NCBI GenBank assembly: GCA_947175335.1
Contig: CAMWMF010000014.1
Coordinates: 1-48,717, forward strand
Length of the DNA: 48,717 nucleotides
Source: an uncultured Clostridia bacterium
GTDB taxonomy: Bacteria; Bacillota; Clostridia; Christensenellales; Pumilibacteraceae
Direction: 5' to 3'
A program made the translations under genes and the position numbers. Below are positions 9,015 to 18,804 of this stretch, in pieces. The notes beneath the pieces are model-generated. The model searched no databases. It saw only the letters and a list, made by a program, of their open reading frames with translations, and was not told the DNA's origin. Positions within the stretch are counted from its first letter, which is position 1, and every line of letters begins with the position of its first letter.

Positions 9015-10799
9015 ATGAAACTCACAAGCGACCAACTTCGCAAAAAATGGATTGACTTTTTTAAGGCGCGCAATCACACGCCTATATCCTCGGCTTCGCT
9101 TATTCCCGAAAACGATCCGACGGTGTTGTTTACCACGGCGGGCATGCACCCGCTGGTACCTTACCTTTTGGGTCAGCCGCACCCCGCGGGCAAGCGGCTT
9201 TGCGATACGCAAAAGTGCGTGCGCACGGGCGACATAGACGAGGTGGGCGACGCCTCGCACTGCACCTTTTTCGAAATGCTCGGCAACTGGAGCTTGGGCG
9301 ATTACTTTAAAAAAGAGATGGTGCCGTGGAGCTATGAGTTTTTAACAAAGGAACTCGGGATTAGCCCGGACAGACTTGCGGTCACCGTGTTCGAGGGGGA
9401 CGACGATTGCCCGCGCGATACCGAAACCGCCGAGCTTTGGGAAAAGTGCGGCATAAAAAAGGAAAACATTTTCTTCCTCGGCAAAAAGCATAACTGGTGG
9501 GGCCCTGCCGGTCAAACCGGTCCGTGCGGCTCGGATACCGAAATGTTCTTCGACACGGGCAAACCCAAGTGCAGCGACACTTGCTCGCCGGCATGTGACT
9601 GCGGCAAGTACGTCGAGGTTTGGAACGACGTGTTTATGCAGTTCAACAAGAACGCCGACGGCACTTTCTCGCCGCTCAAACAGAAAAACGTCGATACGGG
9701 CATGGGCTTGGAGCGCGCGCTTATGAACGTTCAAGGACTTGCTTCCGTGTACGATACAGACGTATTTCAACCAATCGTAAAAAAGATAGAACAGCTTTCG
9801 GGCAAGTCGGTAAAAGACGAAGCTTACGTCAAGGCTATCCGCGTGGTTGCCGACCATATCCGTACCTCCACGTTTATTATAGGCGACGAGCGTGGCGTTA
9901 CGCCGTCCAACGTCGACCAAGGCTATATTTTGCGCCGCTTGCTTCGCCGCGCCATTCGGTTCGGTTCGGGACTGGGGCTTAAAAACGGCGACTATTCGGC
10001 TATCGCGCAGGTGGTTGTGGATAAGTACAAGGACGTATATCCCGAGCTCGAAGCCGCGCGCGAAAAAATCGTTACCGAAATCGACGAGGAACAGGCGCGG
10101 TTTGAGCGCACCCTCGAAAACGGCATGAAGGAATTCGAAAAGCTGTGCAAGTATTTGCAGACAAACGTTATTGCGGGCAAATCGGCATTCCGTCTGTACG
10201 ACACTTACGGCTTCCCGCTGGAAATGACTATCGAGCTTGCAAAAGAGCGCGGCTTCGAGGTGGACGTGGAAGGCTTTAACGCCAAGTTTGCCGAGCACCG
10301 CGAAAAGTCGCACGCCGGCGCCGAACAGCGCTTTAAGGGCGGACTTGCCGATACGGGCGAGCTTACCGCACGGCTGCACACAGCGACCCACCTTATGCAC
10401 CGCGCATTAAAAGAGGTTTTGAACGACCCGACGGTCAACCAGCGCGGCTCCAACATCACACCCGAGCGTCTTCGCTTCGACTTCTCGTTTGGCAGAGCAA
10501 TGACGCCCGAGGAAGTAAAAGCGGTAGAGGACAAGGTAAACGCCGCAATCAAGGCGGACGTGCCAGTAACCTGCGAGGAAATGACGGTGGAGGAGGCCAA
10601 GGCCCAAGGCGCAGTCGGCTTGTTTACCAGTAAGTACGGCGAAAAGGTTAAGGTGTACACAATGGGTCAATACAGCAAGGAAATTTGCGGCGGCCCGCAC
10701 GCGTCGCGCACGGGTGAGCTCGGACACTTTAAGATACTCAAAGAACAAAGCAGCAGCGCAGGCGTTCGCAGAATAAAAGCTGTGTTGGAAGAAGCATAA
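9015..10799 (+). CDS. alaS: alanyl-tRNA synthetase, short form lacking C-Ala
   Basis: 594 residues against about 870 for typical bacterial AlaRS. It charges tRNA-Ala. The class II catalytic core is complete (for example FTTAGMHPLVPY and FFEMLGNWSLGDYF). The editing domain follows, with HxxxH (His455, His459) and CxxxH (Cys558, His562) zinc/editing motifs. The protein stops about 30 residues after that motif, so the C-terminal oligomerisation and tRNA-elbow domain is absent. The ORF ends cleanly and metG begins 18 bases later, so this is not a sequencing truncation at an edge. GGAGATATAT precedes the ATG. Confidence 0.95.
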   Translation: MKLTSDQLRKKWIDFFKARNHTPISSASLIPENDPTVLFTTAGMHPLVPYLLGQPHPAGKRLCDTQKCVRTGDIDEVGDASHCTFFEMLGNWSLGDYFKKEMVPWSYEFLTKELGISPDRLAVTVFEGDDDCPRDTETAELWEKCGIKKENIFFLGKKHNWWGPAGQTGPCGSDTEMFFDTGKPKCSDTCSPACDCGKYVEVWNDVFMQFNKNADGTFSPLKQKNVDTGMGLERALMNVQGLASVYDTDVFQPIVKKIEQLSGKSVKDEAYVKAIRVVADHIRTSTFIIGDERGVTPSNVDQGYILRRLLRRAIRFGSGLGLKNGDYSAIAQVVVDKYKDVYPELEAAREKIVTEIDEEQARFERTLENGMKEFEKLCKYLQTNVIAGKSAFRLYDTYGFPLEMTIELAKERGFEVDVEGFNAKFAEHREKSHAGAEQRFKGGLADTGELTARLHTATHLMHRALKEVLNDPTVNQRGSNITPERLRFDFSFGRAMTPEEVKAVEDKVNAAIKADVPVTCEEMTVEEAKAQGAVGLFTSKYGEKVKVYTMGQYSKEICGGPHASRTGELGHFKILKEQSSSAGVRRIKAVLEEA

Positions 10800-10817
10800 T
10801 CGAAAAGGTGATATATT

Positions 10818-12776
10818 ATGGAAAGACCTAAATTTCCCAAACGCGTTTTAATAACGGGTGGTATGCCTTACGGCAGTAAGGAACTGCACTTCGGGCATAT
10901 CGGCGGTGTGTTCGTTCACGCCGACGTGTTTGCGCGGTTTATGAAGGACAGGCTTGGCGAGGACAACGTCATATTCGTTTCGGGCACCGATTGCTACGGC
11001 TCGCCCATAGTGGAAAAATACCGCACGCTCAAAGCCGACGGCGAAATAGACGGCTCGATCATCGATTTCGTCAACAAAAATCACGACAGCCAAAAGCAAA
11101 CGCTTGACAACTATCTTATAGGTTTGTCGCTGTTCGGCGCGTCGGCGTTCGGCATAGGCGGGCAGGCGCACGCCGAGCTGTCGCGCGAGGTGTTTGATAA
11201 ATTGCTTAAAAGCGGCGCGTTGTCCGTGCTTTCCACCAAGCAGTTTTACGACGAGGAGCGCGGCACATTCCTCAACGGCAGGCAGGTTGTGGGCAGGTGC
11301 CCCATAAACGGCTGCAAGTCCGAACAGGCTTACGCCGACGAATGCTCGCTCGGGCACCAGTATTTCCCCGAGGAGCTTATCGCGCCGGTAAGCACGTTGT
11401 CCGGCAAGCCGCCCGTACTCAAAGAAGTTAAAAACTGGTATTTGGATATAGAAAAGTTTGCGCCCTACCTTAAAGAGCTTGTGGGTAAGTGGGAGAGCAA
11501 TCCGCAGGTCCGCGCGTTTTTGACCAACGTGTGCAACGAGTCGCTTGTCAAGCCTACGCTGTACAGCAAAATCGAAAACAAGGACGGCATACAAGCGGCG
11601 CTTAAAAATTCGGGGCTTAAATATACATGCGAGGTCGACGAGCAAAAGAACAACTGCAAGGTCGAATTCGAAAAGCTTAAAGACCGCGAAAAAGCCGGCG
11701 CCTTGCTCGCCAAAAACGGAATTCGCTTCCGCACCGGCAAAACGCTTGTGCCTTTCCGCATTTCGGGCAATATCGAGTGGGGCGTGAAAATTCCCGACCA
11801 CGACGATATGAAAGACCTCACGTTCTGGGTGTGGCCGGAATCGCTGTGGGCGCCTATTTCGTTCACTCAGGCGTATTTAAAGAGTATTGGCAAATCCAAT
11901 GACGAGTGGAAAAATTGGTGGTGCAGCGACGACGCGGGCGTGTACCAATTTATCGGCGAGGACAACATTTATTTCTACGCGCTCGCCGAAGGCGCGCTGT
12001 TCGAGGCGTTAAATGCAGACGGCGATTGGAATATAAAAATGCCGACGATTGTTCCCAACAAGCATATATTGTTCTTTAACGCAAAGGCGAGTAGCAGCGG
12101 CAAAATTAAGCCGCCTATGGCGCAAGAGCTGTTGACCCACTATTCGGCGGAACAGCTGCGCGCGCATTTTTTCGGGCTCAACCTCGGCAACGCAAGCGTG
12201 CCCTTCCAGCCCAAGCCGTACAATCCCGTGCAAACCAACCAAGGCGACCCCGTGTACAAGGAATGGTCTATGTTTACCAACTTCCTCAACCGCGCGGTGC
12301 GCACGCTGTTCTATTCCTTCCAAAAATACAACAACGGCAATCAAACGGTGCCGCAGGGCAAGGTGTCGGACGAAATCTTGCAAAAGTGCGAACAGCAAAT
12401 CATCAGTTACGAAAACCGCATGTACAAGTTCGAGTTTGCCGACGTTATGATAGAGCTCGAAGAATTCTTTAAGTACATCAACAAAACGCTGTCCGAGCGT
12501 ATGAGTGCGCTTCAAAAAGAATTTGACGAAGCGGCATTTAACCAAACGATTATCGACGCACTTCATCTTATCAAGACGGCGACCGCGCTTGCGCATCCCA
12601 TTGCGCCGTCGTCCACCGAAAAGGTGCGCGAGTATTTGGGTCTTACCGCCGAGCAGCTGTATTCTTGGGATAATATATTCAAGACTGTCGGCGAGCTTGT
12701 AGGCGGCGGTCACGCGCTTAAATTCCTCGAACCTAAAATCGACTTCTTCACACGTCCCGCATGGCAATATAATTAA
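10818..12776 (+). CDS. metG: methionyl-tRNA synthetase-like protein with unusual KMSKS region
   Basis: 652 residues, class I. The HIGH motif is HFGH at residues 24-27, preceded by ITGGMPYG as in MetRS. A Cys-containing knuckle (CPINGC...EC...GH, about 157-177) fits the MetRS zinc insertion. At the position of the KMSKS loop the sequence reads [13 protein letters not shown] (about 421-433), so the second lysine of KMSKS is not in its place. There is no C-terminal EMAP-type tRNA-binding domain. It lies between alaS and leuS, with AAAGGTG before the ATG. It is probably the housekeeping MetRS or a divergent paralogue. Confidence 0.88.
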   Translation: MERPKFPKRVLITGGMPYGSKELHFGHIGGVFVHADVFARFMKDRLGEDNVIFVSGTDCYGSPIVEKYRTLKADGEIDGSIIDFVNKNHDSQKQTLDNYLIGLSLFGASAFGIGGQAHAELSREVFDKLLKSGALSVLSTKQFYDEERGTFLNGRQVVGRCPINGCKSEQAYADECSLGHQYFPEELIAPVSTLSGKPPVLKEVKNWYLDIEKFAPYLKELVGKWESNPQVRAFLTNVCNESLVKPTLYSKIENKDGIQAALKNSGLKYTCEVDEQKNNCKVEFEKLKDREKAGALLAKNGIRFRTGKTLVPFRISGNIEWGVKIPDHDDMKDLTFWVWPESLWAPISFTQAYLKSIGKSNDEWKNWWCSDDAGVYQFIGEDNIYFYALAEGALFEALNADGDWNIKMPTIVPNKHILFFNAKASSSGKIKPPMAQELLTHYSAEQLRAHFFGLNLGNASVPFQPKPYNPVQTNQGDPVYKEWSMFTNFLNRAVRTLFYSFQKYNNGNQTVPQGKVSDEILQKCEQQIISYENRMYKFEFADVMIELEEFFKYINKTLSERMSALQKEFDEAAFNQTIIDALHLIKTATALAHPIAPSSTEKVREYLGLTAEQLYSWDNIFKTVGELVGGGHALKFLEPKIDFFTRPAWQYN

Positions 12777-12789
12777 CGGAAATAAAATC

Positions 12790-15213
12790 ATGAACCATAA
12801 CGAAATTGAAAGAAAATGGCAGGGTATTTGGAACGATACCGGCATAAATACCTTTGACGACAAGGCGAAAGGCGACAAGCATTACGTGCTGGAAATGCTA
12901 CCATACCCGTCGGGCGCAAAGCTGCACATGGGGCATTGGTACAACTACGGCATTGCCGATTCGTATGCGCGGTTTATGCGCATGAACGGCAAAAACGTTT
13001 TTCAGCCTATGGGCTTCGACGCGTTCGGTTTGCCTGCCGAAAACTACGCAATCAAGACGGGCGTACATCCCAAGGATTCCACCGACGTCAACATTGCTAC
13101 AATGGAGCGACAGCTTCGCGACATGGGCACGATGGTCGACTGGCAGCACGAGTTCCGCACCTGTGCACCCGACTATTACAAGTGGACGCAGTGGTTGTTT
13201 TTGCAGCTTTACAAAAACGGCTTGGCGTACCAAAAAAAGGCGCCCGTCAATTTCTGCCCGTCCTGCCAAACGGTTATAGCCAACGAGCAGGTTGTTGACG
13301 GCAAGTGCGAGCGGTGCAAAACCGAGGTCGTGCGCAAGGAAATGACCCAGTGGTTTTTCAAGATCACCGACTACGCCGAAAAATTGTTGAACGGAATCGA
13401 CGCGCTCGATTGGCCCGAAAAGACCAAAACAATGCAGCGCAACTGGATTGGTAAGTCGGTTGGCGGCGAGGTTATTTTCGACCTTGTTAAGCCCGTCGGC
13501 GATATAAAAAGCATTACCGTATTCACTACGCGCGCGGACACACTTTTCGGCGTAACGTACGTTGTTTTGGCGCCCGAGCACCCGTACGTGAGCGCGATTG
13601 TTACGGACGAGCAACGAGCCGCAGTCGACGCTTACGTGGCGCAGGCGGCAAAGCAGAGCGAAATAGAGCGCACTTCCACGTCCAAGGACAAGACGGGCGT
13701 GTTTACGGGCGCGTACTGCATTAACCCCATCAACGGCGAAAAGGTGCCTGTGTACGTAGCGGATTACTGTCTGTCCACTTACGGCACGGGCGCGGTTATG
13801 GGTGTCGCAGCGCACGACACGCGCGACTACGCTTTTGCGCTCAAAAACAATATGCCGATAAAGCGCGTTATCAGCGGCAAAAACGGCAACGACGAGCTGC
13901 CGTTTACCGAGTACGGCGTTATGACAAACAGCGGCGAATTTGACGGCTTGACCAGTGATAAAGGAAAAATGGCTGTGCTTGAAAAACTGGCAAAACTCGG
14001 TCACGGCGGCAAAAAGACCAACTACCGCATGCGCGATTGGTCGGTTTCCCGCCAGCGCTATTGGGGCGCGCCCATACCCATTATTTACTGCGATCATTGC
14101 GGCGCGGTGCCCGTACCCGAAAAGGATTTGCCAGTGACCCTTCCGTACGACGTAAACTTTACGCCCGACGGCAAGTCGCCGCTTGCACGGTGCGAGGATT
14201 TTACAAAAACCGTTTGTCCCGTGTGCGGCAAACCCGCACGGCGCGAGTCGGACACGCTCGATACCTTTGTGTGTTCCAGCTGGTACTACTTGCGTTATCC
14301 CGACGCTCACAACGACAAAGCGCCGTTTGATAAGAAAACTGTCAACAAAATGCTTCCCGTCGATTGCTACGTCGGCGGCGCCGAGCACGCATGCACGCAC
14401 TTGCTGTATTCGCGGTTTATAACCAAGGTGCTGCACGACTTGGGGTACTTGGACTTTGACGAGCCGTTCAAGCGGCTTGTACACCAAGGCGTTATTTTGG
14501 GGCCGGACGGCTACCGAATGAGCAAAACGCGCGGCAACGTAATTTCCGCCGACCCGCTTATCGAAAAATACGGCTCGGACGCGCTTAGACTGTACCTTAT
14601 GTTCGGGTTCGACTACACAGAGGGCGGCCCGTGGTCGGACGGTGGCATAACGTCGTGCGCCAAGTTTATGGACAGAATCGAAAGGCTTGTCGAGGAAGTG
14701 AAAAACGAAAAGGCGAGCGCAACTGACGGCGCGCTCGACTATGAGCTTAACTATTGCATTAAGGAAGTTAAAAAAGATATTCCCGAGTTCGGCTTTAACA
14801 CCGCCGTCGCGCGGCTTATGGAGCTTGTAAACGCAATGTACAAATACCGCACGAGCGCAGAATATAACCCCGCGTACTTAAAGCATGTTTTGCAGGTTAC
14901 GGTTAAACTTATGGCGCCGCTTGCGCCGCACTTCTGCGAGGAGCTCAACCAAATGCTCGGCGGCAAAAAATCGGTGTTCCTCGAAAGCTATCCGACATGC
15001 GACGAGAGCAAGCTTGTAAAATCGTCCACCGAATACGCAGTGCAAATCAATTCCAAGATACGCTGCAAAGTCGTACTGCCGCAGGGCTTGGATAGAGCAG
15101 CGATAGAAAAAGCGGCGCTTGAAACCGCCGAGGTAAAAGAAGTCCTTAACGGCGCCACGCCCGTAAAGGTGATAGTAATTCCCGAAAGATTAATAAACTT
15201 TATAGTAAAATAG
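12790..15213 (+). CDS. leuS: leucyl-tRNA synthetase
   Basis: 807 residues, the normal bacterial length. HIGH is HMGH in [16 protein letters not shown] near residue 40. A zinc-type CPSC...CERC pair lies near 155-180. The CP1 editing domain includes the [15 protein letters not shown] motif with the conserved acidic residue. The KMSKS equivalent is YRMSKTRGN. It charges tRNA-Leu. It starts 13 bases after metG and is the last gene before a strong terminator, so it likely ends the transcript that contains alaS and metG. No T-box leader is present before any of the three synthetase genes. Confidence 0.97.
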   Translation: MNHNEIERKWQGIWNDTGINTFDDKAKGDKHYVLEMLPYPSGAKLHMGHWYNYGIADSYARFMRMNGKNVFQPMGFDAFGLPAENYAIKTGVHPKDSTDVNIATMERQLRDMGTMVDWQHEFRTCAPDYYKWTQWLFLQLYKNGLAYQKKAPVNFCPSCQTVIANEQVVDGKCERCKTEVVRKEMTQWFFKITDYAEKLLNGIDALDWPEKTKTMQRNWIGKSVGGEVIFDLVKPVGDIKSITVFTTRADTLFGVTYVVLAPEHPYVSAIVTDEQRAAVDAYVAQAAKQSEIERTSTSKDKTGVFTGAYCINPINGEKVPVYVADYCLSTYGTGAVMGVAAHDTRDYAFALKNNMPIKRVISGKNGNDELPFTEYGVMTNSGEFDGLTSDKGKMAVLEKLAKLGHGGKKTNYRMRDWSVSRQRYWGAPIPIIYCDHCGAVPVPEKDLPVTLPYDVNFTPDGKSPLARCEDFTKTVCPVCGKPARRESDTLDTFVCSSWYYLRYPDAHNDKAPFDKKTVNKMLPVDCYVGGAEHACTHLLYSRFITKVLHDLGYLDFDEPFKRLVHQGVILGPDGYRMSKTRGNVISADPLIEKYGSDALRLYLMFGFDYTEGGPWSDGGITSCAKFMDRIERLVEEVKNEKASATDGALDYELNYCIKEVKKDIPEFGFNTAVARLMELVNAMYKYRTSAEYNPAYLKHVLQVTVKLMAPLAPHFCEELNQMLGGKKSVFLESYPTCDESKLVKSSTEYAVQINSKIRCKVVLPQGLDRAAIEKAALETAEVKEVLNGATPVKVIVIPERLINFIVK

Positions 15214-15220
15214 AAAACAA

Positions 15221-15251
15221 AAAATCGGTAGCAAATAGTGCTACCGATTTT
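15221..15251 (+). terminator. intrinsic terminator after leuS
   Basis: Perfect 12-bp stem (15221-15232 with 15240-15251), 7-nt loop and a T-run. It closes the synthetase gene run. Confidence 0.92.
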
Positions 15252-15254
15252 TTG

Positions 15255-15285
15255 TTGGCGTCCTCGCATGGCATCCGCTTAGGAG
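15255..15285. repeat. left tRNA-Arg fragment, candidate att remnant
   Basis: TTGGCGTCC (15255-15263), then TCCGCTTAGGAG at 15274-15285. Both match the 3' half and anticodon arm of the tRNA-Arg gene on the other side of the island, where TCCGCTTAGGAG is at 17572-17583. The fragment is too short and diverged to be a tRNA. Confidence 0.55.
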
Positions 15286-15668
15286 TTACAGTCATTTACC
15301 AAATCGTGTGTAAATATCACAAGTTTCTTGTATAACATGAATTCTAAATCGGCGTGTTGCAGCAGTGATAGGAACGCAAGGATTCATGATTAACTTGATA
15401 CTATCGTCAAATACCATTTATATAAAGGCTATATCAAATTGAATGCATTGTAAGTCCGTCAAAATATTGACACCAGAAAACTTTTATGATAAAATCAAGC
15501 TACGGTACAATTGATGCTGCGAACAGTAAGTAGCGTTATTTTAAATTCTATGCTTTCGATTCTGTCACTGCCGTAGTGTATTTACAAAAAACTATATCTA
15601 TTGTAATGTAATTTGGATTTAAGCGGTGGCTTTAAATAAATGTTAATATTACAAAGGAGAATAATATC
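15286..15668 (+). other. AT-rich non-coding leader region of the island
   Basis: No ORF of note. It contains a good promoter, TTGACA (15467-15472), 17 nt, TAAAAT (15490-15495), about 165 nt before the next gene. A second weaker TTTACA/TAATGT pair lies at 15581-15609. Between them CTACGG (15500-15505) can pair with CCGTAG (15571-15576). The long leader may be an untranslated RNA or simply a 5' UTR. AAAGGAG stands before the ATG at 15669. Confidence 0.5.
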
Positions 15669-16535
15669 ATGGCAAAGGCATCTGATATGACGGGAGAGAA
15701 AGTCAAAGTACATGATTCTGTAAATCAGAGAGAAAACAATCAACAAAAGTCTGATGAAGTTTACATGGACTTTAAAGAATATTCCTCTCTTCGAAGTGAA
15801 CTCCAAATGAGGATAGGAAACCTTTATAATCACAATTTTACGATAGTAACCCTTATAATTGCCATATGGTCATTTATTGCAAAGGGGTATATTGACTTGC
15901 TAAATAAGGAATCAAACTTTGTACTTATTTTGGCTATTTTACCGATAGTGGGAGGAATAATTGTAAATTATCTTTTAAGTCAATGGGAAGAAAATTTTAG
16001 TGGAATCGCCGCGTTGGCAGGTTATATAACCGTATTTTATGAAATGCCATCGTTAATGTCTGACAAAGGTTCGTTAAAGCTTCATTGGGGAACGTATACA
16101 TCATTAGCGTTATTTTCAAATAAAAAGAAGATTAGCTTTGCCAATAAAACTTATGTTGTGGCATCGGTAGGATCGGCAGCATTATCTTTGAGCTTGGTTA
16201 CGCATTTCCTTTATAGTCGAGCGCGTTTAATTTATAATCAATGGTCTTTCTGGATTATTATTACTTTATTTGCGGTTGCTTTAATATTCTGCGCAATCAA
16301 GTTATGTAGATATGTCTTTAAGTTTGACGCCTTTAATGAGACAATAAGTCCTATTTATAATTTTATTCGAATTGCTGTATTCAGAGACGGATATCCGGCG
16401 AATAAAGCATTGAATTACTTGAAGAACTATTTGTTGAATACAATAGTGGTAAGAGAGGATGTAAGGTCTAATATTGTTCAATCTAAACCTTATCAAAAAT
16501 TAATAGAAGATATCGAGAAAGAACAACATGAGTGA
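15669..16535 (+). CDS. multi-spanning membrane protein, island cargo
   Basis: 288 residues, markedly more AT-rich in codon use than the flanking synthetase genes. A charged N-terminus (about 45 residues) precedes two close hydrophobic segments at about 57-75 and 84-103. A second pair follows at about 160-180 and 195-215, then a charged cytosolic tail. No known enzymatic motif is seen. The two-pair TM topology with a soluble tail is reminiscent of accessory membrane proteins of genomic islands, but I cannot name the family. The stop overlaps the next ORF by 8 bases, so the two are cotranscribed. Confidence 0.8.
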   Translation: MAKASDMTGEKVKVHDSVNQRENNQQKSDEVYMDFKEYSSLRSELQMRIGNLYNHNFTIVTLIIAIWSFIAKGYIDLLNKESNFVLILAILPIVGGIIVNYLLSQWEENFSGIAALAGYITVFYEMPSLMSDKGSLKLHWGTYTSLALFSNKKKISFANKTYVVASVGSAALSLSLVTHFLYSRARLIYNQWSFWIIITLFAVALIFCAIKLCRYVFKFDAFNETISPIYNFIRIAVFRDGYPANKALNYLKNYLLNTIVVREDVRSNIVQSKPYQKLIEDIEKEQHE

Positions 16536-17196
16536 AAGAGAAAATATTATAAAACGTTCAAGAGAAATGATGTGTAGCGGACGTTTGTACAATCCCATAT
16601 TTTGGGAATATTACAACAGTGACGGTGTATATTCTGATAGTTTTGAGTGCTCGAAAATTATGAACGACTATCAAGTAGAATGTCGTAAGGAAATGTATTT
16701 GTATAATTCTTTACCTCATGATGAGGAAGGGGATAGACAAAGAAGTGAATTACTCAAAGCTATATTTGGTGAATTTGAAGGATTTCGTAAAATAGAGGCA
16801 CCATTTTATGCTAATTATGGTGGGAAACATACAAAACTAAAAGGAATATTTTTTGCTAATTTCAATTTAACGCTTATTGAAGATGGCGAGATTGAAATTG
16901 GTGATAAGACTATGGTTGGTCCGAACGTTGTAATTAGTACGGCGGAACATCCTAAAAGCAGTGCAATTCGCGCTCTTGGTCAAGGAATACTTTACAATAA
17001 AAAAGTTACGATAGGGAACAATGTTTGGATTGGCTCGGGGGCTCAAATTTTTGCGGGGGCAACAATTGGTGATAACTGTATAATTGGCGCGGGTAGTATT
17101 ATTACAAAAAATACGGTAATACCTCCAAATAAAATTGCAACAGGTGTCGTTTCTAAAAAGATTGTACATCAATTAAAAGATATTAAAGATGAATGA
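16528..17196 (+). CDS. maltose/galactoside O-acetyltransferase-like hexapeptide-repeat protein
   Basis: 222 residues. It fits the left-handed beta-helix acyltransferases that move acetyl from acetyl-CoA to sugars. An N-terminal helical region (about 1-70) resembles the maltose acetyltransferase cap. Hexapeptide repeats follow from about residue 105, with STAEHP (catalytic-His region), the VWIGSGAQIFAGATIGDNCIIGAG series read as imperfect I-G-x-N repeats, and a PPNKIATGVVSKKI ending typical of the family. Start ATG at 16528 overlaps the upstream gene. AT-rich like its partner. Substrate unknown. Confidence 0.88.
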   Translation: MSERENIIKRSREMMCSGRLYNPIFWEYYNSDGVYSDSFECSKIMNDYQVECRKEMYLYNSLPHDEEGDRQRSELLKAIFGEFEGFRKIEAPFYANYGGKHTKLKGIFFANFNLTLIEDGEIEIGDKTMVGPNVVISTAEHPKSSAIRALGQGILYNKKVTIGNNVWIGSGAQIFAGATIGDNCIIGAGSIITKNTVIPPNKIATGVVSKKIVHQLKDIKDE

Positions 17197-17333
17197 ACAA
17201 AGAAGGAATAATTGATAAATATATATTACATACTAATAAATATAATATATGAGTTTATATTAGAGAGGCATTTAGAGTTTATAAAGGTTTGATTGATATT
17301 CATTGAGAACATGAGTTGTCTATGGAAAGTCTA

Positions 17334-17371
17334 AGTTGTTGATTTTTTAAGCATCAGCGACTTTTTGTTTT
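17334..17371 (+). terminator. terminator downstream of the island cargo genes
   Basis: A 10-bp stem (17334-17343 with 17353-17362, two G-T pairs), 9-nt loop and a T-rich tail. The rest of 17197-17456 shows no gene. Confidence 0.7.
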
Positions 17372-17456
17372 ATTTATGCTAAAAAATGAATTAGAGCCAT
17401 TCGCTTGTCTACACCATAAGTTTTGATTATTCATAAATATTGTGCATGCACGTCAC

Positions 17457-17471
17457 CGCGCGACCTTCCGC
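17457..17471. repeat. second tRNA-Arg fragment
   Basis: CGCGCGACCTTCCGC at 17457-17471 is an exact 15-base copy of 17562-17576 inside the tRNA gene, 105 bases away in the same orientation. It fits an older or tandem integration remnant. Confidence 0.55.
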
Positions 17472-17505
17472 GAAAAAATAATATAGTCGCGCAAAAGAAT
17501 TGCAC

Positions 17506-17533
17506 AAAAAAACCGATAGATATTTTCTATCGG
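17506..17533 (-). terminator. terminator of the tRNA-Arg gene
   Basis: On the minus strand, CCGATAGA/TCTATCGG form an 8-bp stem with a short loop, followed by seven T. It begins a few bases after the tRNA CCA end. Confidence 0.85.
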
Positions 17534-17538
17534 CATTT

Positions 17539-17615
17539 TGGCGTTCCCGGCGCGACTTGAACGCGCGACCTTCCGCTTAGGAGGCGGACGCTCTATCCAA
17601 CTGAGCTACGAGAAC
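17539..17615 (-). tRNA. tRNA-Arg (anticodon CCT)
   Basis: A full cloverleaf can be read on the minus strand, 77 nt with encoded CCA. The acceptor arm is GTTCTCG/CGGGAAC (one G-T pair), the D stem GCTC/GAGC, the anticodon stem TCCGC/GCGGA with loop CTCCTAA giving anticodon CCT, and the T arm GCGCG-TTCAAGT-CGCGC. It reads AGG codons. A promoter-like TTGACT (17657-17662) and TAAAAT (17633-17638), 18 nt apart, lie upstream. The gene serves as the right border of the AT-rich island. Confidence 0.95.
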
Positions 17616-17676
17616 ATGTTGTTTGCTCTATAATTTTATCATACTCGACCGAATTTAGTCAAGCAAATAACTACGC

Positions 17677-17705
17677 TTGACAGCTAAGCCGCATTATGTT
17701 AGAAT
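17677..17705 (+). promoter_or_regulatory. sigma-A promoter for the hydrolase gene
   Basis: TTGACA (17677-17682), 17-nt spacer, TAGAAT (17700-17705). It is divergent from the tRNA promoter. Confidence 0.75.
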
Positions 17706-17748
17706 ACTTGTATGTGCGGGGCGGTAGGTTTCGTATTTCGGAGGACGT

Positions 17749-18804
17749 ATGGAAGGTTGGATGATTGCATTAATCGCGGTTGCGGCGTTTATTGCGCTCG
17801 TGGCGATAGCGGTTTTGGCCGGGGCGCTTATTTTTGTTCACACTATACTCGGTAGGCGCAAGGAGCTTAGCGAAAAGGCTAAAAAGAAAAAGGGCTATGA
17901 CGCGAACAAGTTCGGCGTGGATTCATCTTGGTTCGATACCGTTGCGGCAACCACGTCGCAAGCTACTATTTCCGCGTACGACGGCGTTAAACTTGGTGCT
18001 AGGATAATTCGCCAACCCGAGCCTATGGGGCGTGTTGCAGTGCTTTGCCACGGCTACGGCGCGACGCTCGGCTCCACTCAAGCGCAAGCCAAAATGTTTT
18101 ACGACCGCGGCTTTGACGTGTACATGCTTGCTATGCGCGGACACAAAGGCTCGGGCGGCAAGGTGGGTATGGCGTGGATAGACCGCTTCGATCTTTCGCG
18201 CTGGATAGACCGAATTATCAACGACTACGGCGAAAGCGTTCAAATTGCGCTGTACGGAATTTCCATGGGCGGCTCGACTGTCGTGTCGTATATGGGCATG
18301 ACTCCTCCGCCGCAAATAAAGTGCGTTATCGACGACTGCGGGTTCTCCTCGCAGTACGACGAATATATAGCAAGCCTTAAATCGGCTAAGCTTCCCAAGT
18401 GCGCCATTCATCTGTTTAATATGGGCTTGAAGCTCGTCCACGGCTATTCGTTGTATGACGCCGATATGACGCAGTTTGCCAAAAACATGACAGTGCCCGC
18501 ACTGTTCTTTCACGGCACGGCGGACAACTTTGTGCCGTTCGCGCTCGGTCAAAAGCTGTTCGACGCCTGCGCTTCGCCCGAAAAGAATTTTATAGCGATA
18601 GAGGGCGCCGGTCACGGACTCGCTTACGCTACCGATAAAGAAAAATATACCGCGGCGTTTACCGAGTTTGTCGATAAACACGTAGAAGGCAGTCAGCTCG
18701 TGCATTTGCCCGACGAACAGCCCGCGCCCGCGGAAAACGCTACCGAGGAGCAGCCTGCCGCCGAGGAAACTGTTGAACCGCCGACGGCACCGCTGAATAA
18801 TTAA
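17749..18804 (+). CDS. membrane-anchored alpha/beta hydrolase
   Basis: 351 residues. An N-terminal TM segment (about 4-30) is followed by an alpha/beta hydrolase fold. The oxyanion region is LCHGYGA, the nucleophile elbow GISMGG (Ser near 177), the acid in HGTADNFVP, and the His in GAGHGLAY, giving a complete Ser-Asp-His triad. This resembles Firmicutes YqkD/Bem46-like hydrolases that act on small esters or amides at the membrane; the true substrate is unknown. The C-terminal ~35 residues are Pro/Glu/Ala-rich and probably disordered. CGGAGG precedes the ATG. The stop codon lies at the edge of a dispersed AATTAAGAATT-type repeat. Confidence 0.9.
   Translation: MEGWMIALIAVAAFIALVAIAVLAGALIFVHTILGRRKELSEKAKKKKGYDANKFGVDSSWFDTVAATTSQATISAYDGVKLGARIIRQPEPMGRVAVLCHGYGATLGSTQAQAKMFYDRGFDVYMLAMRGHKGSGGKVGMAWIDRFDLSRWIDRIINDYGESVQIALYGISMGGSTVVSYMGMTPPPQIKCVIDDCGFSSQYDEYIASLKSAKLPKCAIHLFNMGLKLVHGYSLYDADMTQFAKNMTVPALFFHGTADNFVPFALGQKLFDACASPEKNFIAIEGAGHGLAYATDKEKYTAAFTEFVDKHVEGSQLVHLPDEQPAPAENATEEQPAAEETVEPPTAPLNN

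Noticed and set aside
12898-14487. 529-residue minus-strand ORF opposite leuS
   Set aside because: Shadow of leuS, Arg/His/Val-rich and without start signals.
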